From UBA5436 sp050951845 (GTDB lineage Bacteria; Bacillota; Clostridia; Saccharofermentanales; DTU023), in contig JBMNJV010000003.1 of NCBI GenBank assembly GCA_050951845.1, forward strand, positions 62,001 through 126,000: DNA of 64,000 bases. Direction: 5' to 3'. The position numbers and the translations under genes were made by a program. The number at the start of each line of letters is the position of its first letter. Within the stretch, counting starts at the first letter, position 1. Positions 33,682-41,646 of the stretch are shown here, one piece after another. Below the pieces are notes generated by a model. It ran no database searches. It worked only from the letters and a program-made list of their open reading frames with translations, and was not told the DNA's origin.

Positions 33682-34524
33682 ATGCACAATACAAAAAGAG
33701 GCAGAAATAAAATTAAAAAAACTGCTATATCATTTATCATGATCGTCATGATTGTGATGGGAATCGCGCCGATTCCCGGTATAACACAAAGAGATGAAGT
33801 ATCAGCTGCAACTTACGAGCTCGGAGTATACACGCCCCGTGATAGTGACGGACTCAATCTCAGAGCAGGAAGAGGTACAAGCTACAGGGTTCTTACTGCA
33901 ATACCTTATGGAAGAACCTTTAAAGTAACCGAAATAAAAAATGGTTGGGGTAAAACAACTTATAACAATCGAACCGGTTATGTTTCAATGACATATGCCA
34001 GATTCGTGAGAGCGAATACGGTCAAAACTAATACAACCAATACTACTACGACTAAGACTACAGATTTACGTTGGCCATTGTCCAATAACGCTAATAAAAT
34101 AACGAGTTTATATGGTTATAGAAATGATGTACCGGGATCTACATGGCATTCAGGAATCGATATCATGACGCCGAAACCCGGTGAGACCAAGGTTTATGCT
34201 GTAGCTGACGGCACGGTTAGACGTGTATTGCGTGGATACAATGGTGGCTATGGAAATATGATTGAGCTTCAGATAAGTCTAAACGGTAAAAGCATTTACG
34301 TACGTTATTGTCACTTATCTGAAATCAGAGTTAAAAAAGGTGATACTGTTAAAGCGGGAGGATTTATCGGACGACCCGGCAATACCGGATACTCTTTTGG
34401 TGCTCACCTACATATAGATTTCAGATATGCCAAAAACGGAGAATATTTAAATCCACTTTCTCTATTCAAGCCGACTCAGTACATAATTACGAAAGAAGCA
34501 AAAGATGGTGCTAAACGCTATTAA
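33682..34524 (+). CDS. secreted SH3b-M23 peptidase
   Basis: A 280-residue exported protein. A basic signal peptide (to about residue 40, ..DEVSAAT) precedes a bacterial SH3 domain (DGLNLRAGRGTSYRVL to RTGYVSMTYARFV), a Thr-rich linker and a LytM/M23 endopeptidase domain with STWHSGIDIM (His and Asp zinc ligands), VYAVADGTVRRV and GAHLHIDFRY (the HxH motif). It should cleave peptide cross-links of peptidoglycan. AGGAGGTTATG is an excellent ribosome site. It lies directly next to the IS110 end, so its promoter may be affected by that element. Confidence 0.93.
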   Translation: MHNTKRGRNKIKKTAISFIMIVMIVMGIAPIPGITQRDEVSAATYELGVYTPRDSDGLNLRAGRGTSYRVLTAIPYGRTFKVTEIKNGWGKTTYNNRTGYVSMTYARFVRANTVKTNTTNTTTTKTTDLRWPLSNNANKITSLYGYRNDVPGSTWHSGIDIMTPKPGETKVYAVADGTVRRVLRGYNGGYGNMIELQISLNGKSIYVRYCHLSEIRVKKGDTVKAGGFIGRPGNTGYSFGAHLHIDFRYAKNGEYLNPLSLFKPTQYIITKEAKDGAKRY

Positions 34525-34609
34525 CCGAACAGGTTCAGAAATTTAAACAAGAGTAACTCAAGGATTATTACGAGATCAACTTAGATTTGTTCGTAGGACA
34601 GAAACAAAA

Positions 34610-34836
34610 AAGAGAGTGTCTCAAAAAATGGTGTGCACCCCGTCAAGAAGACATTGAATAACAAAAAGTTTTTCGGAACCGTCAGTGGTTATACCACTGG
34701 CGGTTCTCTTTAGGTGCGAGATAGTAAGGTGTGTTGAATTCCAATAGGTGTCATCAGTTAAAGTCCGAGTTGGATTCATTTTGTGTTGTAGTAGTCAATC
34801 TATCGTTCAATGGTCTGTACGAGTGTTGTTTGACTT
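34610..34836 (-). pseudogene. decayed IS3-family OrfB C-terminus with IS end
   Basis: On the minus strand the frame ending at 34710 reads TIER-stop-IDYYNTK-stop-IQLGL-stop-LMTPIGIQHTLLSRT-stop. This is the C terminus of an IS3-type integrase (DYYNxKRIQ..L..MTP), broken by three in-frame stops. A 13-bp hairpin (AACCGTCAGTGGT/ACCACTGGCGGTT, 34677-34705) follows, then a terminal-like sequence with GACGGGGTGCACACC near 34633. The rest of the element is missing. The spacer to 34960 has no other recognisable gene. Confidence 0.65.
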
Positions 34837-34960
34837 TAGCAGAGTAATTCTTGTAGGTTTTATTTTTTACTGCCCTACTTGGGGGGAGCATAGCAAGAAA
34901 AATATCAATCGGATTTTCTGCTTAATTGTTTCATAAGTGACAAATGAAGCTTGAAAGCAG

Positions 34961-35010
34961 ACATATCTAATAGATATGTTATTGTGTAATAACATATCTA
35001 TTAGATATGT
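34961..35010. promoter_or_regulatory. 50-bp double palindrome upstream of padR (operator)
   Basis: A near-palindromic 19-mer, ACATATCTAATAGATATGT (34961-34979), is repeated in inverted form at 34992-35010; together they make a perfect 23-bp inverted repeat with a GTGT loop. The internal ATGT..ACAT spacing resembles PadR operators. It lies 120 nt before the PadR-family gene, so autoregulation is likely. Confidence 0.6.
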
Positions 35011-35130
35011 TGCTATATCACTAATTCTATCTTTTGTCTTAAATGTCGGTAACACAAAAGATATGGGCGGAAGCTTCAAGTTATTAATTAAAATTATACA
35101 GATACTGAATAAATAAAGGAGGGAACTATC

Positions 35131-35649
35131 TTGTCAACAAAATATGCATTATTGGGTCTGTTGAACATAAGAAAAATGTCAGCTTATGATCTGGCGAAAT
35201 TTGCCAAAGAATCTATCGGCTATTTTTGGAATGAGTCTTACAGCAATGTCCACCGGACTTTAAAAATACTGGTAGATGAAAAACTAATAAAAAAGTTGCC
35301 GGAAAAAGGCAGCAGAAATAAAAACATTTATGAAATTACCGAACAAGGTAAGGAAACTTTATCGGAATGGTTATCAAATCATCAACATACGACCATTTAT
35401 CGGGATGAGCTGTTACTAAAGCTATTTGTCAGCAAAAGCAAGGATTATCCGGCTATATTGAAGGATTTGAAAAATGTTCTTAATGAATTGCTTGTGCAAC
35501 GACAAATTTATTCCGAATTACAGGAATTCATTTCGACCAAACCGGACAACCTTTCATATGACCTTGTTTTGGATTACGGGATCGTAGAAAATGCGGCAAC
35601 TATCGAGTGGCTGAAAAAAACAATAAAAAGAATCGAGGAAGCAATATGA
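35131..35649 (+). CDS. PadR-family transcriptional regulator
   Basis: A 172-residue regulator starting at TTG with an AAAGGAGGG ribosome site. The winged-helix N terminus is ALLGLLNIRKMSAYDLAKF..FWNESYSNVHRTLKILVDEKL..NKNIYEITEQGKETLSEWL, and the C-terminal Vir_C-like helical dimerisation domain covers ~95-172, as in PadR/AphA-type proteins. It overlaps the following CPBP gene as ATGA, so it probably controls its own operon through the large palindrome at 34961. Confidence 0.92.
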   Translation: MSTKYALLGLLNIRKMSAYDLAKFAKESIGYFWNESYSNVHRTLKILVDEKLIKKLPEKGSRNKNIYEITEQGKETLSEWLSNHQHTTIYRDELLLKLFVSKSKDYPAILKDLKNVLNELLVQRQIYSELQEFISTKPDNLSYDLVLDYGIVENAATIEWLKKTIKRIEEAI

Positions 35650-36362
35650 AAAAGATTTACACTAATTTTGTTATTACTATATTAATCGTAGGATTAATGA
35701 TAGCGAGCATTCTCTATCTTATGAAAAACTCGCTTTTCACCTTCAATTTGTTCAGTACAAACTATCTTAACAGAACTACGGTATATCAGACGACCACGCT
35801 TGTTTTGAGTTTAGTGATTGTATTGATAACTGCCTTGCAAACCAAGTTTCAATCCATTCGTCTTTTATCAATAAAAAAAATCGATGGTGAAGTTGTTCCT
35901 GAACCGTGGATCGGAATTACAAAAAAGAATAAAGATTCCTGGAAGAAATTAGGTTTAAACTTCACGATAATTATATCGATTGTGACTGCAATAACCATCT
36001 ATTTTCAAATTTTCAAAAACGGAGTTATTCAAACGTTTAGTTTAACGAGTGTTTTACTGATTATCTTATTTGCTCTCAACAACAGTTTTGTCGAAGAGGT
36101 AACGTTTCGTCACACCTTTGCAAGTATTGTCGAATACCATAAACTCAATCCTTATATTTCTAAAGCATTATCAGCTATTATCTTCGGGGGAGTTCATTAT
36201 TTCGGTACACCGGGGAAAATACCGGGAGTGATCTTGGCAGGATTTCTCGGTTGGTTCTTATCAAAAAGTATCCACGAAACGAAAGGATTCTTCTGGGCTT
36301 GGTTGATTCATTTTGTACAAGATGTGATTATTATGACAGGCTTATTCCTGACTTCAGACTAG
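35646..36362 (+). CDS. CPBP-family intramembrane metalloprotease
   Basis: A 238-residue protein with about six membrane helices. The CPBP (CAAX/Abi) motifs are EEVTFRHTF (EExxxR), GGVHYFG and the late-helix AWLIHFVQDV His. Family members act as bacteriocin-immunity or processing proteases. The ATG at 35646 overlaps the PadR stop (ATGA), which decides the start. A PadR-CPBP operon suggests an inducible defence or stress function; the substrate is unknown. Confidence 0.9.
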   Translation: MKKIYTNFVITILIVGLMIASILYLMKNSLFTFNLFSTNYLNRTTVYQTTTLVLSLVIVLITALQTKFQSIRLLSIKKIDGEVVPEPWIGITKKNKDSWKKLGLNFTIIISIVTAITIYFQIFKNGVIQTFSLTSVLLIILFALNNSFVEEVTFRHTFASIVEYHKLNPYISKALSAIIFGGVHYFGTPGKIPGVILAGFLGWFLSKSIHETKGFFWAWLIHFVQDVIIMTGLFLTSD

Positions 36363-36558
36363 TCAGGAATACGAGTGGCAATCTTTGAAGCAAGAACATT
36401 AGTAAACGAATGAAATATTAGTATTTAAAATAATATATTTAACAATAAATGCTGTTTTATACAATTCAACAACTAAATGAGATGATTATATCAATAGTTC
36501 AGTTAGTCGGCAGGTTGACTTTTTCTCATATAATCTTCAAAATAAATTAATATTTAAT

Positions 36559-36620
36559 TGTATCGATGTATGTTTAGACAGTGTCGTACATGTTTAAACT
36601 GTATCGAATGCTTAAATAAT
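36559..36620 (+). repeat. degenerate direct repeats upstream of livJ
   Basis: Three related units, TGTATCGATGTATGTTTAGACA (start 36559, abridged TGTATCG..TTTA), TGTCGTACATGTTTAAAC (36582) and TGTATCGAATGCTTAAATAA (36600), occur in series, 23 and 18 bp apart. They lie in the 290-nt spacer before the liv operon and could be regulator half-sites. No gene is seen in this spacer. Confidence 0.3.
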
Positions 36621-36655
36621 ATCATATAAATCTATTGCGAGGAGAAGAAAAACAA

Positions 36656-37939
36656 ATGAAACGTAATTTTTATTTAACTTTTATAGTTGCTCTGGTACTC
36701 TGTCTGGCTATGCTGGCAGGGTGCGCTGACAAAGGCAAAGATAAAACTGACACCGACAAATCAGCGGCACCGGCCGAAAAGGAAACAGAAGCAGCTGAAG
36801 AGAAAGAAGCTGAAAAAGAAACAGAAGCAGCTGAAGAAAAAGAAGCTGAAAAAGCCGAAACATCCGGTGATACAGCACCGATCAAATTGGGCGGTATCGG
36901 ACCTACTTCCGGTGCTGCAGCTGTGTACGGTATTGCTGTGCAGAACGGTGCTAAGATTGCCGTCGAAGAAATCAATGCTTTGGGCGGAATGCAGTTTGAA
37001 TTAAACTTTCAGGATGATGAACATGATGCGGAAAAATCGGTCAATGCTTATAACAGTTTGAAGGACTGGGGCATGCAAATATTGGTTGGTACCGTTACCA
37101 CCGGACCCTGTCTTGATGTAGGAGCAGAAAGTTACAACGACCGTATTTTCACACTGACACCGTCCGCTTCATCACCTCAGGTTGTCGAAGGAAAGGATAA
37201 CGTCTACCAAATGTGTTTCAGTGACCTGAATCAAGGTATTGCTTCAGCACAGTACATTCAGGAGAAAGAATTAGGCACAAAAGTTGCTATTATCTACAAC
37301 AATGCCGATGCTTATTCTACAGGCATTTATGAGAAGTTTATCAGTGAAGCTGAGGCAAAAGATCTTGAAGTTGTCAGCACTACCACTTTTACGGATGATA
37401 CGGCAAACGATTTCTCAGTTCAGTTGACAGAAGCACAAAATGCCGGAGCCGATTTAATTTTCCTGCCGATCTATTATCAACCTGCTTCACTCATTTTGGC
37501 ACAAGCCAAAGAGATGAGCTATGAGCCGACATTCTTCGGCGTTGACGGTATGGATGGTATTTTGACACTGGAAAATTTCGACACCGAACTGGCTGAAGGC
37601 GTCATGCTTCTGACCCCCTTCGTTGCGGATGCAACAGATGATCTGACAGTCGCATTTGTCGAAAAATACGATGAACTATACGGCGAAGTACCGAATCAGT
37701 TTGCAGCAGACGGTTATGATTCAGTTTATGCTATTTATGAGGCGCTTAAAGATCGTGATGTCACAGCTGAAACACCTGCCGGTGATTTATGCGATCTGCT
37801 TATTGAAGTATTCAGCAGTGACGATTTCGTATTCAATGGACTTACCGGTGATAATATGACTTGGTCAGCAACGGGTGAAGTATCTAAGGCTCCCAAGGGC
37901 ATGATTATCGAGAACGGTGTTTACGTCGGGATGGATTAA
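36656..37939 (+). CDS. livJ: branched-chain amino-acid ABC transporter substrate-binding lipoprotein
   Basis: A 427-residue lipoprotein. The signal peptide ends at the lipobox LAMLAGC, a Glu/Ala/Lys linker contains a 12-residue repeat (ETEAAEEKEAEK) and the periplasmic-binding-protein type I fold begins PIKLGGIGPTSGAAAVYG. Further typical blocks are ILVGTVTTGPCLDVG, FTLTPSASSPQVV and GADLIFLPIYYQPASLIL. It delivers Leu/Ile/Val or related amino acids to LivHMGF. The start at 36656 has GAGGAG upstream. First gene of the operon. Confidence 0.92.
   Translation: MKRNFYLTFIVALVLCLAMLAGCADKGKDKTDTDKSAAPAEKETEAAEEKEAEKETEAAEEKEAEKAETSGDTAPIKLGGIGPTSGAAAVYGIAVQNGAKIAVEEINALGGMQFELNFQDDEHDAEKSVNAYNSLKDWGMQILVGTVTTGPCLDVGAESYNDRIFTLTPSASSPQVVEGKDNVYQMCFSDLNQGIASAQYIQEKELGTKVAIIYNNADAYSTGIYEKFISEAEAKDLEVVSTTTFTDDTANDFSVQLTEAQNAGADLIFLPIYYQPASLILAQAKEMSYEPTFFGVDGMDGILTLENFDTELAEGVMLLTPFVADATDDLTVAFVEKYDELYGEVPNQFAADGYDSVYAIYEALKDRDVTAETPAGDLCDLLIEVFSSDDFVFNGLTGDNMTWSATGEVSKAPKGMIIENGVYVGMD
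36782..36853 (+). repeat. 36-bp tandem duplication in the livJ linker
   Basis: Two almost identical 36-bp copies (36782-36817 and 36818-36853) encode ETEAAEEKEAEK twice in the flexible linker after the lipobox. Confidence 0.9.
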
Positions 37940-37963
37940 TTAATCATGCATCAGCAGCAATCT

Positions 37964-38003
37964 GCGTCAGAAAGATGTCAACATCTTTCTGACGCGGTTT
38001 TTA
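37964..38003 (+). terminator. hairpin between livJ and livH (partial terminator)
   Basis: GCGTCAGAAAGATG / CATCTTTCTGACGC forms a 14-bp perfect stem with a TCAA loop, followed by GGTTTTTA. It lies 25 nt after the livJ stop and about 16 nt before livH. Probably an attenuator that allows more binding protein than permease. Confidence 0.75.
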
Positions 38004-38019
38004 TACGTTAGGATATCTT

Positions 38020-38901
38020 ATGACCTTTTTGACCTATTTAATTTCAGGCATAAGCCTCGGCAGCATCTATGCAATCATTGCCCTCGGTTATACGATGGTT
38101 TACGGTATTGCCAAGATGCTTAACTTTGCCCACGGCGATGTGATCATGGTAGGCGGTTATATGTCGTTTATAGCAATGATCAATTTCGGCTGGTCACCGT
38201 TTTTTGCCGTTTTATTTGCTATATTCGTTTGTACAGTACTCGGCATTCTGATCGAACAACTTGCTTACAAACCGTTACGGGCTGCACCGCCCCTTGCTGT
38301 TCTGATTACGGCGATCGGAGTTAGCTATTTTCTGCAAAATGCAGCTCTTCTGATCTTTTCAGCCAATCCGAAAAGTTATTCTTCAGTCGTGCCCTTTGAT
38401 TCATTACGTTTATTTAATGGTCAGTTGACTATTTCAGGCACGACCATCGTCACAATTATCGCTTGCATCGTTATTATTCTGGCTCTGAATACCATAGTCA
38501 ACAAAACAAAAATAGGCAAAGCCATGCGTGCGGTTTCTGAAGACAAAGACGCCGCACAGCTCATGGGCATCAGTGTGAATAAGACAATTTCTGTAACCTT
38601 CGCTATCGGCAGTTCTCTTGCCGCTGTGGCAGGTGTCCTGCTTTGTTCCGCTTACCCGATCCTCATGCCTACGACGGGAGCGATGCCCGGTATCAAAGCT
38701 TTTACGGCAGCCGTTTTCGGCGGGATCGGTTCAATTCCCGGCGCTTTTCTCGGCGGTATTTTACTCGGCATTATTGAAATACTTGGTAAAGCATATATCT
38801 CAACTCAGTTATCGGATGCAATCGTCTTCGCCGTGTTGATCATTATCTTGCTCGTTAAACCGACCGGTCTCCTCGGCAAAAAAGTATTAGTAAAGGTATA
38901 G
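38020..38901 (+). CDS. livH: branched-chain amino-acid ABC permease LivH
   Basis: A 293-residue permease with eight membrane helices. Family blocks: GISLGSIYAIIALGYTMVYG, NFAHGDVIMVGGY, the EAA-like VSEDKDAAQLMGISVNKTI loop that contacts the ATPases, and FGGIGSIPGAFLGGILLGI. It forms a heterodimer with LivM. Two bases separate its stop from livM. Confidence 0.95.
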   Translation: MTFLTYLISGISLGSIYAIIALGYTMVYGIAKMLNFAHGDVIMVGGYMSFIAMINFGWSPFFAVLFAIFVCTVLGILIEQLAYKPLRAAPPLAVLITAIGVSYFLQNAALLIFSANPKSYSSVVPFDSLRLFNGQLTISGTTIVTIIACIVIILALNTIVNKTKIGKAMRAVSEDKDAAQLMGISVNKTISVTFAIGSSLAAVAGVLLCSAYPILMPTTGAMPGIKAFTAAVFGGIGSIPGAFLGGILLGIIEILGKAYISTQLSDAIVFAVLIIILLVKPTGLLGKKVLVKV

Positions 38902-38903
38902 CT

Positions 38904-39974
38904 ATGAGAGGTTTACGTCTACGAACTGACATTGACAATTTGCTAACATATGGTCTCGTTGTCGTCGCTTATATTGTTATGCGCATACTCATCGCCGGCG
39001 GTAACATCTCATCTGCCCTGCAAGGTCAGCTCGTCCCGATTACAGCTTACATTGTGATGGCTATATCGTTAAATCTGACTGTAGGTGTGCTCGGAGAATT
39101 GAGTCTCGGCCATGCGGGTTTTATGAGTGTAGGTGCTTTCAGCGGTGTCATTACGGCAACCTTACTGACAGATGCTATACCAATGACCTGGCTGCGCCTT
39201 GCCTTGGCTATGTTTGTCGGCGGCTTGATTGCCGGGATTTTCGGCTTTCTGATCGGCATCCCTGTTCTGCGACTGCAAGGTGATTATCTCGCGATTGTCA
39301 CCCTTGCTTTCGGAGAGATTATCAAAAACGTAATGAACACCATTTACCTCGGTTACGACGCAAACGGTCTCCGGATCAGCGTACAAAGCGGCAATGCGCT
39401 TCAACTTGCCGAAGGCGGAAAAGTAATCCTGAACGGCCCGATGGGCGCAATCGGTATTACAAAGCTCTCTACGTTCAATGCCGGTTTCGTACTGATTTTA
39501 ATTTCCTTATTTGTTGTTCTGAACCTGATCAACAGCAAGTCGGGACGTGCGATCAAGGCGGTCAGAGATGATAAGATAGCAGCTGAATCAGTTGGAATCT
39601 CCATCTGGCGCTACCGTATGATGGCCTTTGTAACCTCTGCTACGCTGGCCGGTGCAGCCGGTGCCTTATATGCTCTCAACTTCACCACGGTTGTCTCGCG
39701 TAAATTTGACTTTAACACGTCTATTCTCGTACTTGTTTTCGTCGTTTTAGGCGGTATGGGTAACATACGCGGGTCAATCATTGCAGCAACAGTCCTGACT
39801 GTTTTACCTGAGGTGTTACGCGCTTTTAATGAAGTACGTATGCTTGTTTACGCAATTATATTAATCCTGGTTATGTTGGTTAAGAACAATACAAATCTTC
39901 GCCAGTTTTTTCGCAAAAACGGTTCAAAACGTAAAAATACTTTGTCTGCCGGTAAGGAAGGAGAAGATACATGA
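38904..39974 (+). CDS. livM: branched-chain amino-acid ABC permease LivM
   Basis: A 356-residue permease with about ten hydrophobic segments. Typical blocks: MAISLNLTVGVLGELSLGHAG, GIPVLRLQGDYLAIVTLAFGEI, the coupling loop AVRDDKIAAESVGISIWRYR and FVVLGGMGNIRGSIIAATVL. The C-terminal ~25 residues are basic and cytoplasmic. It overlaps livG by 4 nt (ATGA). Confidence 0.95.
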   Translation: MRGLRLRTDIDNLLTYGLVVVAYIVMRILIAGGNISSALQGQLVPITAYIVMAISLNLTVGVLGELSLGHAGFMSVGAFSGVITATLLTDAIPMTWLRLALAMFVGGLIAGIFGFLIGIPVLRLQGDYLAIVTLAFGEIIKNVMNTIYLGYDANGLRISVQSGNALQLAEGGKVILNGPMGAIGITKLSTFNAGFVLILISLFVVLNLINSKSGRAIKAVRDDKIAAESVGISIWRYRMMAFVTSATLAGAAGALYALNFTTVVSRKFDFNTSILVLVFVVLGGMGNIRGSIIAATVLTVLPEVLRAFNEVRMLVYAIILILVMLVKNNTNLRQFFRKNGSKRKNTLSAGKEGEDT

Positions 39975-40858
39975 GCAAGACAAGAGAAAAGACAAAAATG
40001 GTGCCGCTGCCAAGTCAGTCTATCGTCCCCGAGCGTGATGTAGAACAAAAACCTATTCTTGAAGTCAGCCGGCTTGGTATAAATTTCGGCGGTCTTGCGG
40101 CTGTAGAAGATTTTAATATTGCAGTCGGTCCCACAGAAATTTCCGGCATAATCGGTCCGAACGGCGCCGGTAAAACGACCATTTTCAACCTGCTTACAAA
40201 AGTATACCAACCTACGAGCGGTGCGATCCTGCTGGATGGCCAAGACACAGCCAACATGAATACGGTACAGATCAATCAGGCGGGGATCGCCCGCACGTTT
40301 CAAAACATCCGGCTCTTTCCCTCTTTGTCAGTCGAAGATAATGTCAAAATCGGCTTGCACAACCAAATCGGCTATAATATGGCCAGTGGCATCTTACGCC
40401 TTCCGGCTTTCTTTTCAGGTGAACGCCGGGCAAGGAAGCGTGCGATGGAGCTACTCGATATCTTCGATATGACTCATCTCGCATCTCACCGTGCCGGTTC
40501 ACTCCCGTACGGTGCGCAGCGTCGCCTTGAATTAATTCGCGCATTGGCAACTAACCCCAAACTTCTCTTGTTAGATGAACCTGCTGCAGGCATGAATCCT
40601 TCCGAGACGGAAGAATTGATGAGTAACATCGAAAAAATTCGTGATAGCTTTCAGATCGCAATTATGCTGATCGAGCATGACATGCGACTCGTCATGGGTA
40701 TTTGCGAAGGCATTGCCGTAATCAATTACGGCAAAATTATTGCTAAAGGCACACCGGAGGAAATTCAAAAAAATCCACTCGTGATTGAAGCATACCTCGG
40801 CAAAAAGAAAGGGGAAATCCATGCTAAACGTGACCGGGATCCAGGTCTTTTACAGTAG
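39971..40858 (+). CDS. livG: branched-chain amino-acid ABC ATPase LivG
   Basis: A 295-residue ATPase. Walker A is GPNGAGKTT, the LivG-specific GIARTFQNIRLFPSLSVEDN follows, the signature region is LPYGAQRRLELIRALAT (PYG in place of LSG, normal for LivG), Walker B is LLLLDEPAAGMNP, and the switch His is in LIEHDMRLV. The ~25 N-terminal residues before the domain are extra. The last 38 nt overlap livF. Confidence 0.95.
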   Translation: MSKTREKTKMVPLPSQSIVPERDVEQKPILEVSRLGINFGGLAAVEDFNIAVGPTEISGIIGPNGAGKTTIFNLLTKVYQPTSGAILLDGQDTANMNTVQINQAGIARTFQNIRLFPSLSVEDNVKIGLHNQIGYNMASGILRLPAFFSGERRARKRAMELLDIFDMTHLASHRAGSLPYGAQRRLELIRALATNPKLLLLDEPAAGMNPSETEELMSNIEKIRDSFQIAIMLIEHDMRLVMGICEGIAVINYGKIIAKGTPEEIQKNPLVIEAYLGKKKGEIHAKRDRDPGLLQ

Positions 40859-41522
40859 TATTCATGCTATCAAGGATGTCAGCTTTTATGTTAATGAAGG
40901 TGAAATTGTCACCTTAATCGGTGCAAATGGTGCAGGCAAGTCCACAATCCTGAAAACAATATCCGGCTTAATCCGGCCTGTTGCCGGTACAATCAAGTTT
41001 TTCGACCAAAGTATTGTCAACCTTGCACCGCATAAAATCGTACACAAAGGACTGGTGCATTGTCCTGAAGGACGCCGTCTCTTCTTACAGATGAGTGTGG
41101 AAGAGAACCTTGAAATGGGTGCATATGTACGTGGAGACATCGACATTGAAGCAGAAATTGCCGATGTCTACCAACGCTTTCCCCGTCTTAAAGAACGCCG
41201 TAAGCAGCTGGCAGGTTCGCTATCCGGCGGTGAACAGCAAATGCTGGCAATAGGACGTGCGATGATGGCAAAACCATCGCTGCTGATGCTTGACGAACCG
41301 TCGATGGGTCTGGCACCTATCCTGGTTGAACAGATTTTTGAGATGATCGGCGGATTAAACAAGGCCGGTACAACAATTCTGCTTGTCGAACAAAACGCAC
41401 AGATGGCACTCTCAATCGCAGATCGTGGCTACGTTCTGGAAACAGGCTCAATCGTTACAACCGGAAATTGTGCTGATCTTCTGAATAACGAACGAGTAAA
41501 GAAAGCGTATCTCGGCGGTTAA
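40821..41522 (+). CDS. livF: branched-chain amino-acid ABC ATPase LivF
   Basis: A 233-residue ATPase. Walker A is GANGAGKST, followed by GLVHCPEGRRLFLQMSVEEN (LivF type), the LSGGEQQMLAIGRAMMAKP signature, Walker B LLMLDEPSMGL and the switch LVEQN. The start at 40821 follows AAAGGGGAAATCC inside livG; a longer frame from 40785 has no site. Last gene of the operon. The 124 nt to the convergent deacetylase hold CCGG-rich direct words (ACACCGGATATACCCGGGATACCG). Confidence 0.95.
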   Translation: MLNVTGIQVFYSSIHAIKDVSFYVNEGEIVTLIGANGAGKSTILKTISGLIRPVAGTIKFFDQSIVNLAPHKIVHKGLVHCPEGRRLFLQMSVEENLEMGAYVRGDIDIEAEIADVYQRFPRLKERRKQLAGSLSGGEQQMLAIGRAMMAKPSLLMLDEPSMGLAPILVEQIFEMIGGLNKAGTTILLVEQNAQMALSIADRGYVLETGSIVTTGNCADLLNNERVKKAYLGG

Positions 41523-41646
41523 TCTCAATACACCGAATTTACCGATACACCGGATATACCCGGGATACCGATGACGAATTAATCAACCCGAAAAATTAAT
41601 GTTTCCCGGGATAGATGTTTTATCTTTTTCAAATTACTTTATTAAC

